A model generated the notes under the pieces. That model saw nothing but the letters and a program-made list of their open reading frames with translations, ran no database searches and was not told where the DNA came from. The translations under genes and the position numbers were made by a program. Source: an uncultured Eubacteriales bacterium (GTDB taxonomy: Bacteria > Bacillota > Clostridia > Christensenellales > Aristaeellaceae). Taken from it: 64,000 nucleotides of DNA. Positions 1 through 7,514 of the stretch are shown here, one piece after another. Where the stretch lies: positions 1 through 64,000 of the forward strand of contig ONRC01000004.1 of the NCBI GenBank assembly GCA_900320085.1. The letters are read 5' to 3'. Position 1 is the first letter of the stretch; each line of letters starts with the position of its first letter.

Positions 1-346
1 CAGAAAGGAACACGGAAGTCTGACTTGACGTCGATGTGCTTCTGGCCCAGCGGCGAAGCCGCCAACCCGGATGCTTAGCATCCGGGGAAAGCCTGGGAAA
101 ATCCGAGGGGAAAGTTCACTTTCCCCTACGGATTATTCCCTGGCTTTCTTGGGCCAGAAGCCTTCAAACTATTCGTGACCCCAGCGCGGCAGGCGGAGCT
201 TGTCCGCTTATTCCAGCAAAGCTATCTCGCCAGTTGTGGGTCCAGGGGGATTATCCCCCTGGTTGGGGTCTGGGGCGAACAGCCCCAGCGTTCCCTTAGT
301 GAATTAAAGCACCCTTAAAATGATGATAGCTGATGACCAACCACCT
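1..346 (+). ncRNA. Candidate structured non-coding RNA, class unknown
   Basis: Seen: an 11-bp perfect stem (39-49 with 150-160, CTTCTGGCCCA) closes a junction holding three hairpins: 50-62 (5 bp, GAA loop), 66-86 (9 bp perfect) and 88-147 (long stem of four blocks with small bulges, TTCA loop). A second domain is closed by 177-183 with 264-270 and contains 193-207 and 242-262 (9 bp perfect). A 7-bp hairpin follows at 270-288, and a terminator lies at 347-374. There is no ribosome site or convincing protein. Inference: this is the 3' part of a free-standing structured RNA; the 5' end may lie outside the window. I checked by eye for tmRNA, RNase P and SRP RNA landmarks and found none. Large Clostridial RNAs such as raiA or ROOL are possible, but I cannot assign one. 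Confidence 0.5.
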
Positions 347-380
347 CCGCCCGGATTCGTTCCGGGCGGCTTTTAGTTTG
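347..380 (+). terminator. Rho-independent terminator of the structured RNA
   Basis: CCGCCCGGA (347-355) pairs perfectly with TCCGGGCGG (361-369) over a TTCGT loop, followed by CTTTTAGTTT. It lies after the folded region and before the promoter of the next gene, so it most likely ends the RNA at the left edge. Confidence 0.8.
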
Positions 381-412
381 CGATGATTCATTTGTAGTTT
401 ACGCGATCTTTC

Positions 413-441
413 TTGAAACAGACGCGCGTTTTCTACATAAT
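413..441 (+). promoter_or_regulatory. Sigma-A promoter for the lipoprotein-GH3 pair
   Basis: TTGAAA (413-418), 17-nt spacer, CATAAT (436-441). It sits about 30 nt before the GGAGGA ribosome site of the gene starting at 472. Confidence 0.6.
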
Positions 442-471
442 AAGAACAAATTCGGAACGGAGGAGATTTTC

Positions 472-1971
472 ATGCGAATGAGACGATCCTGGAAACCCCT
501 GATGCTTTTCGCACTCGCGGCTATGCTTGTGATTTGTCTGGCAGGATGCCAGGCCAAAAACAGCGGCGCGAATGCCAAGCAGACGATTCAAAACGATGAA
601 AACAAAGCGACCTATACCGTGACCCTGAATCCCGCGGGCGGCGCGTGGAGCGACGGCAGCACAGAAGCGAAAACCGTGGAAGTAAAAGAAGGCACCGCCA
701 TTGACTTTGCTTCCCACACCCCCGCCTTGGAGGGCAACGACCTGCAGGGCTGGTATCAGCAGGACGGTTCTCCCTGGCCCGGCGCCCGGAAGGTAGCTGG
801 AAACGTGAGCCTCCGGGCCAAATGGAGCGCCGCCCAGGTGGAAGCCACCTATGACCTGGTGCTGACCATCAACAACGAAAAGGAAACCCTGGAATACGAA
901 AACGGCGTGTATCAGTTCACCCACGTATCTTCCATTTACGGCGGCTACGCCCAGCGCGCCGGGAAGTATACCATTTATGAGGAAGATCTGAAAAACGCCA
1001 TCAAGGCCGACGACGGCAAAGTGCAGCGGGTGCTGTATCACGCGGGCTCCAACTACATCGACGCCACCGGCACCATCTATGCCGAGTTCTACAACGACGG
1101 CGAGTTCGAGCTCTATTACGATTACACCAACGCGGGCGAGCGCACCAAGTACTGCATGAACACCGGCTACTGGACCCTGGCGGGTTACACTGCGCCCTTT
1201 GAGGCGACTCCCATTCCCGTGGATGAAACCGGCATGGGCTATGTGTCCGCCCATCTGGATTGGGACAAGACCCTGACCGGCGAAGCGGAAGAAGAACCCA
1301 AAGAAGAAGCCAAGGCCGAGGAGAAAGCGCCTGACATCGTGACCCTGCCTGGTGAAACCATCTACACCGCCGACGCCCAGGGCAGCGACACCATGAAGGC
1401 CAACTTCTGCGACAACGGCGTGATGGCCGTGTTCATCACCAGCTACGGCGTGAACGTGGACGCCAAGTACCTGTGGGCCTTTGACGAAAACGGCGCGCTG
1501 ACGCTGACCTACAACGGCGGCGAAGAAAACGTCCTTACCGACAACGGCGACGGCACCTTCTCCTTCACTGACGGCTACAACAACACCTATTCCGTTGACC
1601 CCGCCGCTTTGAAGGAAGCCGTGAAAGAACCCACCAAGATCTATACCGCTTCTTCCGTTAACAGCAAGACCATGTTCGTGTTCTTCTACGATAACCACAC
1701 CTTCACCGTGAACTTCGATCTGTCCGGCTTCGGCCAGGCGGGCCAGTATCACATCACCAAGGAAGGCCAGTGGAAGCTGGGTGAGAACGGCGTCGAAATG
1801 GCGGCGGGCGGCCAGGCGGTCGAGATCACCGCGGAGCTTGACGAAGCCCATCCCGAAGCCTCCAAGATCACCTTCCCCGTGGACGAAAACACCTATTCTC
1901 TCTCCCCGCTGTTCTACAAAACCGCGCAGGACAACGCTGAAACCACCACCGAGGAGGGCGGCGCGCAATGA
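472..1971 (+). CDS. Surface lipoprotein with InlB B-repeat-like domain
   Basis: 499-residue lipoprotein. The N-terminus has a basic start, a hydrophobic stretch and the lipobox LAGC with Cys26 as the predicted lipidation site. Residues about 42-115 resemble a Listeria-Bacteroides (InlB B / Flg_new) repeat, with the characteristic YTVTLNPAGGAW start and an LRAKW end. The rest is beta-rich repeats; an acidic EEEPKEEAKAEEK linker lies near residue 270, and two later segments each begin with an IYTA strand. No catalytic motif was recognised. GGAGGA lies 8 nt before the ATG. It overlaps the following GH3 gene by 4 bp (ATGA), so the two are surely co-translated. Inferred role: substrate binding or surface display beside the membrane-bound glycosidase. 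Confidence 0.75.
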   Translation: MRMRRSWKPLMLFALAAMLVICLAGCQAKNSGANAKQTIQNDENKATYTVTLNPAGGAWSDGSTEAKTVEVKEGTAIDFASHTPALEGNDLQGWYQQDGSPWPGARKVAGNVSLRAKWSAAQVEATYDLVLTINNEKETLEYENGVYQFTHVSSIYGGYAQRAGKYTIYEEDLKNAIKADDGKVQRVLYHAGSNYIDATGTIYAEFYNDGEFELYYDYTNAGERTKYCMNTGYWTLAGYTAPFEATPIPVDETGMGYVSAHLDWDKTLTGEAEEEPKEEAKAEEKAPDIVTLPGETIYTADAQGSDTMKANFCDNGVMAVFITSYGVNVDAKYLWAFDENGALTLTYNGGEENVLTDNGDGTFSFTDGYNNTYSVDPAALKEAVKEPTKIYTASSVNSKTMFVFFYDNHTFTVNFDLSGFGQAGQYHITKEGQWKLGENGVEMAAGGQAVEITAELDEAHPEASKITFPVDENTYSLSPLFYKTAQDNAETTTEEGGAQ

Positions 1972-4904
1972 AAAAGAATCATAAGAAGCTGTGGAAAGTT
2001 TTAACGATCGTGTTCGCTGCCATCCTGGTATTCTGCATCGTGGCGGACGTGGTGACCAATTACTTCTTTACCTCCGTGAACGCCTTCCTGCTGGCCGACA
2101 CCTACAAGATCGTGGATGACGGCGGGAGCGGCGACACCGATTATTTCCCCGACGAATGGGCGGGCTACGACGAATGGTTCTCCTACTATGAAGAAGACCT
2201 GTGCGCCCGCACCGAAGCCGAAGGCGCGGTGCTGCTGAAAAACGAAAACGCCGCCCTGCCCCTGGGCGACGGCGCGAAGTTGAGCCTGTTCTCCCACTCC
2301 AGCGTGGAAATGATTTACGGCGGCACTGGCTCCGGCTCCGTGAACACCTCCACCGCCCCCAACCTGCGCAAGGCCCTGGAAAGCGCGGGCGCGGAAATCA
2401 ACACCACCCTGTGGAGCTTCTATAACACCGGCAACGGCGCGTCCTACAAGCGCAAGGTGCCTGCCCTGAGCTCCTGCGCCGCCAAAGGCGACTACTCCAT
2501 CAACGATGTGCCCTGGAGTCTGATCGAAAAAGAAGCGGGCCTGACTGATACCTTCGCGGCCTACGGCGACGCGGCCATCTTCGTGCTGGCCCGTTCCGGC
2601 GGCGAGGGCCTGGACCTGGCTATCACCGCCTGCATCGACGAAGGTACGGATGGCGATTACCTGGCCCTGTCCGCCAATGAAAAGGACACCCTGAAAGCCC
2701 TGAAGGCCCTCAAGGACAATGGCACCTTCAAGAAGATCGTGGTGCTGCTCAACTCCTCCAACGCCGTCAACTGCGGCTTCCTGGACGATCCCGCATACGG
2801 CATCGACGCGGCCCTGTGGATCGGCGGCGTGGGCGCTTACGGCAACAACGCCGTGGCGGGCATCCTGACCGGCAGCATCAACCCCTCCGGCCGCCTGGTG
2901 GATACCTACTTGAAAGACAACGCCTACAATCCTTCCCTGGTCAACTTCGCCGACTGCACCTATCCCAACGCGGCGGAAATGGGCCTGACCGAAACCAACG
3001 ATGACCTGCAGACCAACGTGAATTACGTGGTTTACCAGGAAGGCATCTATGTGGGCTACAAGTACTTTGAAACCCGCTACGAGGACAAGGTCATGGGCAC
3101 CGGAAATCCTGGCGACTACGACTACGCCGCTCAGGTATACCGCACCTTCGGCTATGGCCAGAGCTACACCGACTTTGCCTATTCCGACTTCAAGGTGACC
3201 GAGAACAGCGACCGCTTCACCGTGTCCGTGGCCGTGACCAACAAGGGAACCGTCCCCGGCAAGCATGTGGTGGAAATCTTCATGCAGAAGCCCTACACCG
3301 ATTACGACAAGCAGCATGGCATTGAAAAGGCCTCCGTTGAGCTGGCGGGCTTTGCCAAGACCAAGCAGCTGAACCCCAACCAGAGCGAGATCGTGACCAT
3401 CGACGTACCCAAGGAGCTGATGAAGAGCTACGACGCCAACGGCGCTGGTACCTACATCGTGGACGCGGGTGACTACTACCTGACTGTGGGCACCGACGCC
3501 CATAACGCCGTCAACAACATCCTGGCCGCCAAGGGCTACACCGTGGAAAACGGCATGGACGATGCGGGCAATGCTGCCCTGACCTTCAAATACACCCAGA
3601 AGGAGCAGGACAACAAGACCTATTCCGTGTCCGCCGCCACCGGCAAGGCCATCGGCAACCTGTTTGACAATACGGACCTGAACCGCTATGCTGCCAGCGA
3701 AACCAAGGTGACCTATCTCAGCCGCAATGACTGGACCGGCACCTATCCCACCGCCACCACCGTGGTGCGGGTCACCGCTCAGATGGCCAAGGATATTGCC
3801 AATGAATATGTACCGCAAACTCATGACGAAAACGGCAATCCTTACGTGATGCCCACCTACAACGCCAATAACGGCATGACCCTGGCCATGATGATGGGCC
3901 TCCCCTACGATGATCCCGCCTGGGAAAAGCTGCTGGATCAGATGAGCTTTGCCGAGCAGGAAGACATCGTGATCAACGCCTTCCATAACACCAAGGCCGC
4001 CAACTCCATCTCCAAGCCCGCCACCGTGGAAACCAACGGCCCCCAGGGCATCACGGACAGCTTCTTTGGCGGCAAGAAATCCGGCACCGCCTACCCCGCC
4101 GAGGTCATCATGGCCGCCACCTGGAACCGGGACATCATGGCCGAGCTGGGCGGCAACATCGGCACCCAGGGCCTGAAAACCCACACCAACGGTGTGTACG
4201 CTCCCGCGGCCAACATTCACCGCAACGCCTACTGCGGCCGCAACTATGAGTACTTCTCCGAGGACGCTTTCCTCTCCGGCGCGATGATGGCCCCCGAAGT
4301 GAAGGCCATTCAGGACAAGGGTGTGTACGTGTTCATGAAGCACTTCGCCCTGAACGACCAGGAAACCCACCGGGCCGGCGTGATGGTGTGGGCCAACGAG
4401 CAGGCCATCCGCGAAGCCTACCTGGCCGCTTACGCTCCCGCCGTGACCGAGAGCCACGCCAAGGGCGCCATGACCATCATGAACCGCATCGGCACCGAAT
4501 GGGGCGGCGCATGCCGCAGCCTGCTCACCGACCTGCTGCGCGGCGAATGGGGCTTTGACGGCATCGTGATCACCGACTATTCCTCCAACTCCAACTTCAC
4601 CGTGCAGACCCAGGGCCTGGAGGGCGGCGCGGATCTGTGGGACGGCTTCCGTGCCTCCGACATCAGCGACAAGCAGAATGATCCCTACATCGCCAATCTG
4701 CTGCGCCAGGCCATTCACCGCATCCTGTACGTGCAGGTGAATTCCTCCGCCATGAACGGCATCTCCTCCACCGCCCGCGTGGTGCCCATCACCACCTGGT
4801 GGCAGATGACCGAATACTGCGCCACCGCGCTGTTCGCAGTACTCACCGCCGCCTGTGCCGTGATGTGGATCGCAAGTAAAAAGAAAGAAAAGAAAAACGC
4901 ATAA
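1968..4904 (+). CDS. Membrane-anchored GH3 beta-glycosidase, C-domain-first order
   Basis: 978 residues. Hydrolyses terminal beta-linked sugars (glucosidase or xylosidase type) if active. The order is inverted from most GH3 enzymes: the GH3_C-type domain (EGAVLLKNENAALPL, about 80-330) and a fibronectin-III-like domain (about 405-510) precede the (beta/alpha)8 domain (about 620-930). The same order is known in Butyrivibrio and Ruminococcus albus enzymes. Visible active-site landmarks are K791-H792 (KHFALND), GRNYEYFSED, and the nucleophile Asp870 in IVITDYSS. Hydrophobic segments at about 9-31 and 947-969 suggest that both ends are membrane-anchored, with the catalytic part outside. A basic KKKEKK tail follows the second segment. 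The exact substrate cannot be read from the sequence. Confidence 0.88.
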   Translation: MKKNHKKLWKVLTIVFAAILVFCIVADVVTNYFFTSVNAFLLADTYKIVDDGGSGDTDYFPDEWAGYDEWFSYYEEDLCARTEAEGAVLLKNENAALPLGDGAKLSLFSHSSVEMIYGGTGSGSVNTSTAPNLRKALESAGAEINTTLWSFYNTGNGASYKRKVPALSSCAAKGDYSINDVPWSLIEKEAGLTDTFAAYGDAAIFVLARSGGEGLDLAITACIDEGTDGDYLALSANEKDTLKALKALKDNGTFKKIVVLLNSSNAVNCGFLDDPAYGIDAALWIGGVGAYGNNAVAGILTGSINPSGRLVDTYLKDNAYNPSLVNFADCTYPNAAEMGLTETNDDLQTNVNYVVYQEGIYVGYKYFETRYEDKVMGTGNPGDYDYAAQVYRTFGYGQSYTDFAYSDFKVTENSDRFTVSVAVTNKGTVPGKHVVEIFMQKPYTDYDKQHGIEKASVELAGFAKTKQLNPNQSEIVTIDVPKELMKSYDANGAGTYIVDAGDYYLTVGTDAHNAVNNILAAKGYTVENGMDDAGNAALTFKYTQKEQDNKTYSVSAATGKAIGNLFDNTDLNRYAASETKVTYLSRNDWTGTYPTATTVVRVTAQMAKDIANEYVPQTHDENGNPYVMPTYNANNGMTLAMMMGLPYDDPAWEKLLDQMSFAEQEDIVINAFHNTKAANSISKPATVETNGPQGITDSFFGGKKSGTAYPAEVIMAATWNRDIMAELGGNIGTQGLKTHTNGVYAPAANIHRNAYCGRNYEYFSEDAFLSGAMMAPEVKAIQDKGVYVFMKHFALNDQETHRAGVMVWANEQAIREAYLAAYAPAVTESHAKGAMTIMNRIGTEWGGACRSLLTDLLRGEWGFDGIVITDYSSNSNFTVQTQGLEGGADLWDGFRASDISDKQNDPYIANLLRQAIHRILYVQVNSSAMNGISSTARVVPITTWWQMTEYCATALFAVLTAACAVMWIASKKKEKKNA

Positions 4905-4912
4905 TCCTTTCG

Positions 4913-4946
4913 ACGCCGGGGGCAATCGCCTTCCCGGCGTTTTTTG
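4913..4946 (+). terminator. Rho-independent terminator after membrane GH3
   Basis: ACGCCGGG (4913-4920) pairs with CCCGGCGT (4933-4940), followed directly by a run of six T. It ends the two-gene operon that starts at 472. Confidence 0.85.
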
Positions 4947-5034
4947 TGGGAAGCCAGGGAAAAAGAAGGAAGGGCGAACGTAGTTGATTGACATAATTCG
5001 GTTCAGTCGCTGTTGAATCCAGTCACGTTATCGT

Positions 5035-5600
5035 GTGCCCGTGGGGGACCTTTTCCTCGTTCCGGACAGATGCTTGTTTTCCGGGCGCGCCCTCGCCGAT
5101 TCCGTTCATGATTCCTGCCATTTCATTCTGAACCTGCCTTTGCAGCTCCGCGAAGGAAATCAGATGGATCCTGAAACGCGAAATTTCTTTCTCTCGGCCT
5201 GCCAATCCCAGGATCACGATTTTCTGCTCCTGTGCGTGATTCGGATCATCCTGTACAAGCACGCGCTGGCGGGAAGCGCGGCTCTTTCTCCCCGTATTCC
5301 CGCGGGCATCCTGTTGGCGGTGGAACATTACAGCCGCCGGGCTGGCAAACATTGCCGACATGAGCTATGGCTACTTTTTCAAGTGCTTCAAAAAAGCTAT
5401 GGGCGTTTCCCTCATCCAATATCGGGATCAACTGCGCCTGGCCGAAGAAGGAAGGCTTCTGCTATCCGGCATGAGCATCAAGGAAACCGCTTTGCCGATA
5501 TGCTTGGTTTTTCCAAACGTTTTAAGCAGCAGTATCACATACTCTCCTTTCAAAGTAAGAGTCCTGAATCATCCGCCGGTATGATTTTGCAGCCATTTCA
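5035..5600 (+). pseudogene. Decayed AraC-family regulator
   Basis: Pieces of one AraC-type regulator lie in different frames. An N-terminal cupin-like stretch (PVGDLFLVPD, from 5035) is followed by a shift near 5340. An AraC DNA-binding stretch (MSYGYFFKCFKKAMG... LRLAEEGRLLLS, 5360-5490) then breaks again near 5500, where GFSKRFKQQY continues in the first frame. There are at least two frameshifts and no intact ORF. The neighbours are glycosidases and remnants of other sugar genes, so it was probably the local catabolic regulator. Confidence 0.7.
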
Positions 5601-5660
5601 TCAATCATTCCTCTTTTGTTTTCTACTCAATTCGCGCTTGAAGGGCATATTCCTCTCTGG

Positions 5661-5860
5661 CTATATCACAGAAGGGTTCCACATCCTTCTTTTGAAGAGC
5701 CTGCTGAACAGGGAAAGGATATTCACATTTCCCGTCGGCACATGGCCGCAGGTTTCCATGGGGACGGGAATCCCCTCTTCCCGGCATTTTTCCAGCATCG
5801 GCAGCAGCTTGTCGGCATGCAGCAGCGCTTCCCCGCCGGAAAGGGTCAATCCTCCATGGG
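5661..5860 (-). pseudogene. Fragment of glycyl-radical-enzyme activase
   Basis: The reading from about 5858 down to 5680 gives HGGLTLSGGEALLHADKLL, then MLEKCREEGIPVPMETCGHVP. This matches the middle of pyruvate formate-lyase activating enzymes (the GGVTLSGGEP and ETCG motifs of radical-SAM activases). The N-terminal CxxxCxxC cluster and the rest of the barrel are missing. The fragment abuts the end of the glycosidase remnant, which suggests a deletion joined two unrelated genes. Confidence 0.7.
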
Positions 5861-6475
5861 TGCGCTGGTAATGTTCAGGGACAGATACAGCGTTGCGCCA
5901 TCCCATACCTTTTGCTTGACCGCTTCATACGCCCGCTTGCTCATGACCCCGCCGCTGGCAGACGGCATGAAGTACGTTTTGCTGTCCGGCAATTCCTGAT
6001 CGCAGGAGGCAAACCGCAGCGTCAGCCCTGCCTGCTCTGCCAATACATAGGTCATATACCCAACGCCCACCTGATCCTGATTCCAGGTGAGCAGGCATAC
6101 GGCATCCCGCCGGGCAGGCGGCAAAGCAGTATCCATCGTTGAAAGCGCGGTTTCAAATTCCTTGGCCATGGTTTTGGGCTGGCCCGGACGGTGCAAAAGC
6201 CCCAATTCCCGCTCCACCATATTCCAATCGTAAGGTGGCTGGGTCAAATGATCCTGGTCAAAGGCGCACCGCCACAAAAGCCCGTGAGCCCCATGCGCCC
6301 GAGCCGACCACAGATTCACCCGCAGGAAGCCCGCCGCCGTTTCGTCGCCGCATACCATGGGCCCCATGGTGCCGATTTCTTCCACCAGGCAGGGTTTGCC
6401 GCTCAAATCGCGGTATAATTGGGTTTGGAATGTTGCGTGCAGGAGCGTCCGGTAAGCATCCTGAAAATCATAGAT
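5858..6475 (-). pseudogene. C-terminal remnant of a GH5-like glycosidase
   Basis: The reading from about 6466 gives FQDAYRTLLHATFQTQLYRDL, then GKPCLVEEIGTMGP. This resembles the strand carrying the nucleophile Glu of clan-A (GH5 / mannanase-like) enzymes. It continues through GLLWRCAFDQ and a C-terminal beta domain to LYLSLN near 5865. The N-terminal half, including the acid/base Glu, is absent: upstream there is only AT-rich DNA and the promoter region of the divergent kinase gene. Family placement is tentative; the truncation is clear. Confidence 0.6.
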
Positions 6476-6602
6476 AAGCTTTCGATCGCTGAACGCACAG
6501 TATAAAAAGCGTACATTCTGAAAATTTATAACCCAAAGCGTCTTTGAAATGATGCAATCGGAATGGGATTTGTGATATGATAAAGATAACAAAAAACGGG
6601 CG

Positions 6603-7514
6603 GTGAGGAGATTGAAGATCCTGAACTTCGGTTCCCTGAACCTGGACTATGTATATGAAGTGGAGCATTTTGTGCAGCCCGGGGAAACGCTGAGCGCCGC
6701 ATCCCAAACCGTGAAAGCGGGCGGCAAGGGGCTGAACCAGTCCATCGCCCTACGCCGCGCCGGGGCGGAGGTGTGGCACGCGGGCTGTATGGGAACAGGC
6801 GGGGAAACGTTGGTGGAGCGATTGCAGAAAGACGGTGTTCACACGGATTATATTCGTCCTGTGCCCACCTTGCAGGGAAACGCGGTGATCCAGGTGAATG
6901 CCCAGGGCGAAAACTGCATCCTGCTGTTCGGCGGTTCCAACCAGTGCGTCACCGAAGCGCAGATTGATGAAACGATCAGCGCTTTTGCCCCCGGCGATTG
7001 GCTGCTGCTGCAAAATGAAGTGAACCTGGTGGACAGGATGTTGGAGAAAGCCGCGGAAAAGGGACTTGTCATCGCGCTGAACCCATCGCCCTTTGACAAC
7101 AAATTGGACGCCGTGGATTATGGGAAGCTGTCCTGGCTGCTGATGAACGAAATTGAAGCAGAGCAGCTGACCGGAGAAACAGACCCGGCAGCGGCTTGGG
7201 CTGCGCTGCATGGGCGTTATCCACAATTATCCGTTTTGATTACGCTGGGCGTCAAAGGAAGCATGGCCTGGCACGTGCAGAAAGGGACCATTGAAACCCA
7301 TTTCCAGCCCGCCTTTCCCGTTCAGGCGGTGGATACCACAGCAGCGGGCGATACGTATACCGGGTATTTTTTCAGCGGACTGATGGAAGGAAGAAACCTT
7401 AAGCAATGCATGGATCGTGCGACCCGGGCTTCCGCCATCGCTGTTACCCGGCCCGGTGCGGCAGATTCTATACCTGATAAAAATGAAGTGGATGCAGGAG
7501 GAAACATGCAATGA
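6603..7514 (+). CDS. PfkB-family sugar kinase (ribokinase-like)
   Basis: About 300 residues, typical for ribokinase-type kinases that phosphorylate a sugar or nucleoside with ATP in the cytoplasm. Motifs: the N-terminal GSLNLDYVYEV strand, the AGGKGLNQSIAL substrate motif (PfkB signature 1), NPSPFD, NEIEAEQLTG and DTTAAGDTYTGYF (signature 2) with catalytic Asp250. The start is uncertain: GTG at 6603 has no clear ribosome site, while TTG at 6612 matches family starts (MKILNFGS) but sits too close to GAGGAG at 6605-6610. The end overlaps the next GH3 gene by 4 bp. Inference: it phosphorylates the sugar released by that glycosidase or a related pentose. Confidence 0.85.
   Translation: MRRLKILNFGSLNLDYVYEVEHFVQPGETLSAASQTVKAGGKGLNQSIALRRAGAEVWHAGCMGTGGETLVERLQKDGVHTDYIRPVPTLQGNAVIQVNAQGENCILLFGGSNQCVTEAQIDETISAFAPGDWLLLQNEVNLVDRMLEKAAEKGLVIALNPSPFDNKLDAVDYGKLSWLLMNEIEAEQLTGETDPAAAWAALHGRYPQLSVLITLGVKGSMAWHVQKGTIETHFQPAFPVQAVDTTAAGDTYTGYFFSGLMEGRNLKQCMDRATRASAIAVTRPGAADSIPDKNEVDAGGNMQ

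Noticed and set aside
36..299. 87-residue ORF in the left-edge region
   Set aside because: It spans the strongly paired RNA structure, has no ribosome site and gives a low-complexity translation.
1..346. tmRNA, RNase P RNA or SRP RNA at the left edge
   Set aside because: I did not find an Ala-type tag and CCA-adjacent end, the GAGGAAAGTCCG/ACAGAA landmarks, or the GGAAGG...AGCAGCC SRP core. A covariance search would be decisive.
433..1968. Long minus-strand ORF opposite the lipoprotein, and similar ones at 2001-4994, 9758-12511, 28346-32404 and 55214-56860
   Set aside because: They mirror the sense genes because the sense strand rarely uses TTA, CTA or TCA. They lack ribosome sites and recognisable domains, while the sense proteins have clear families.
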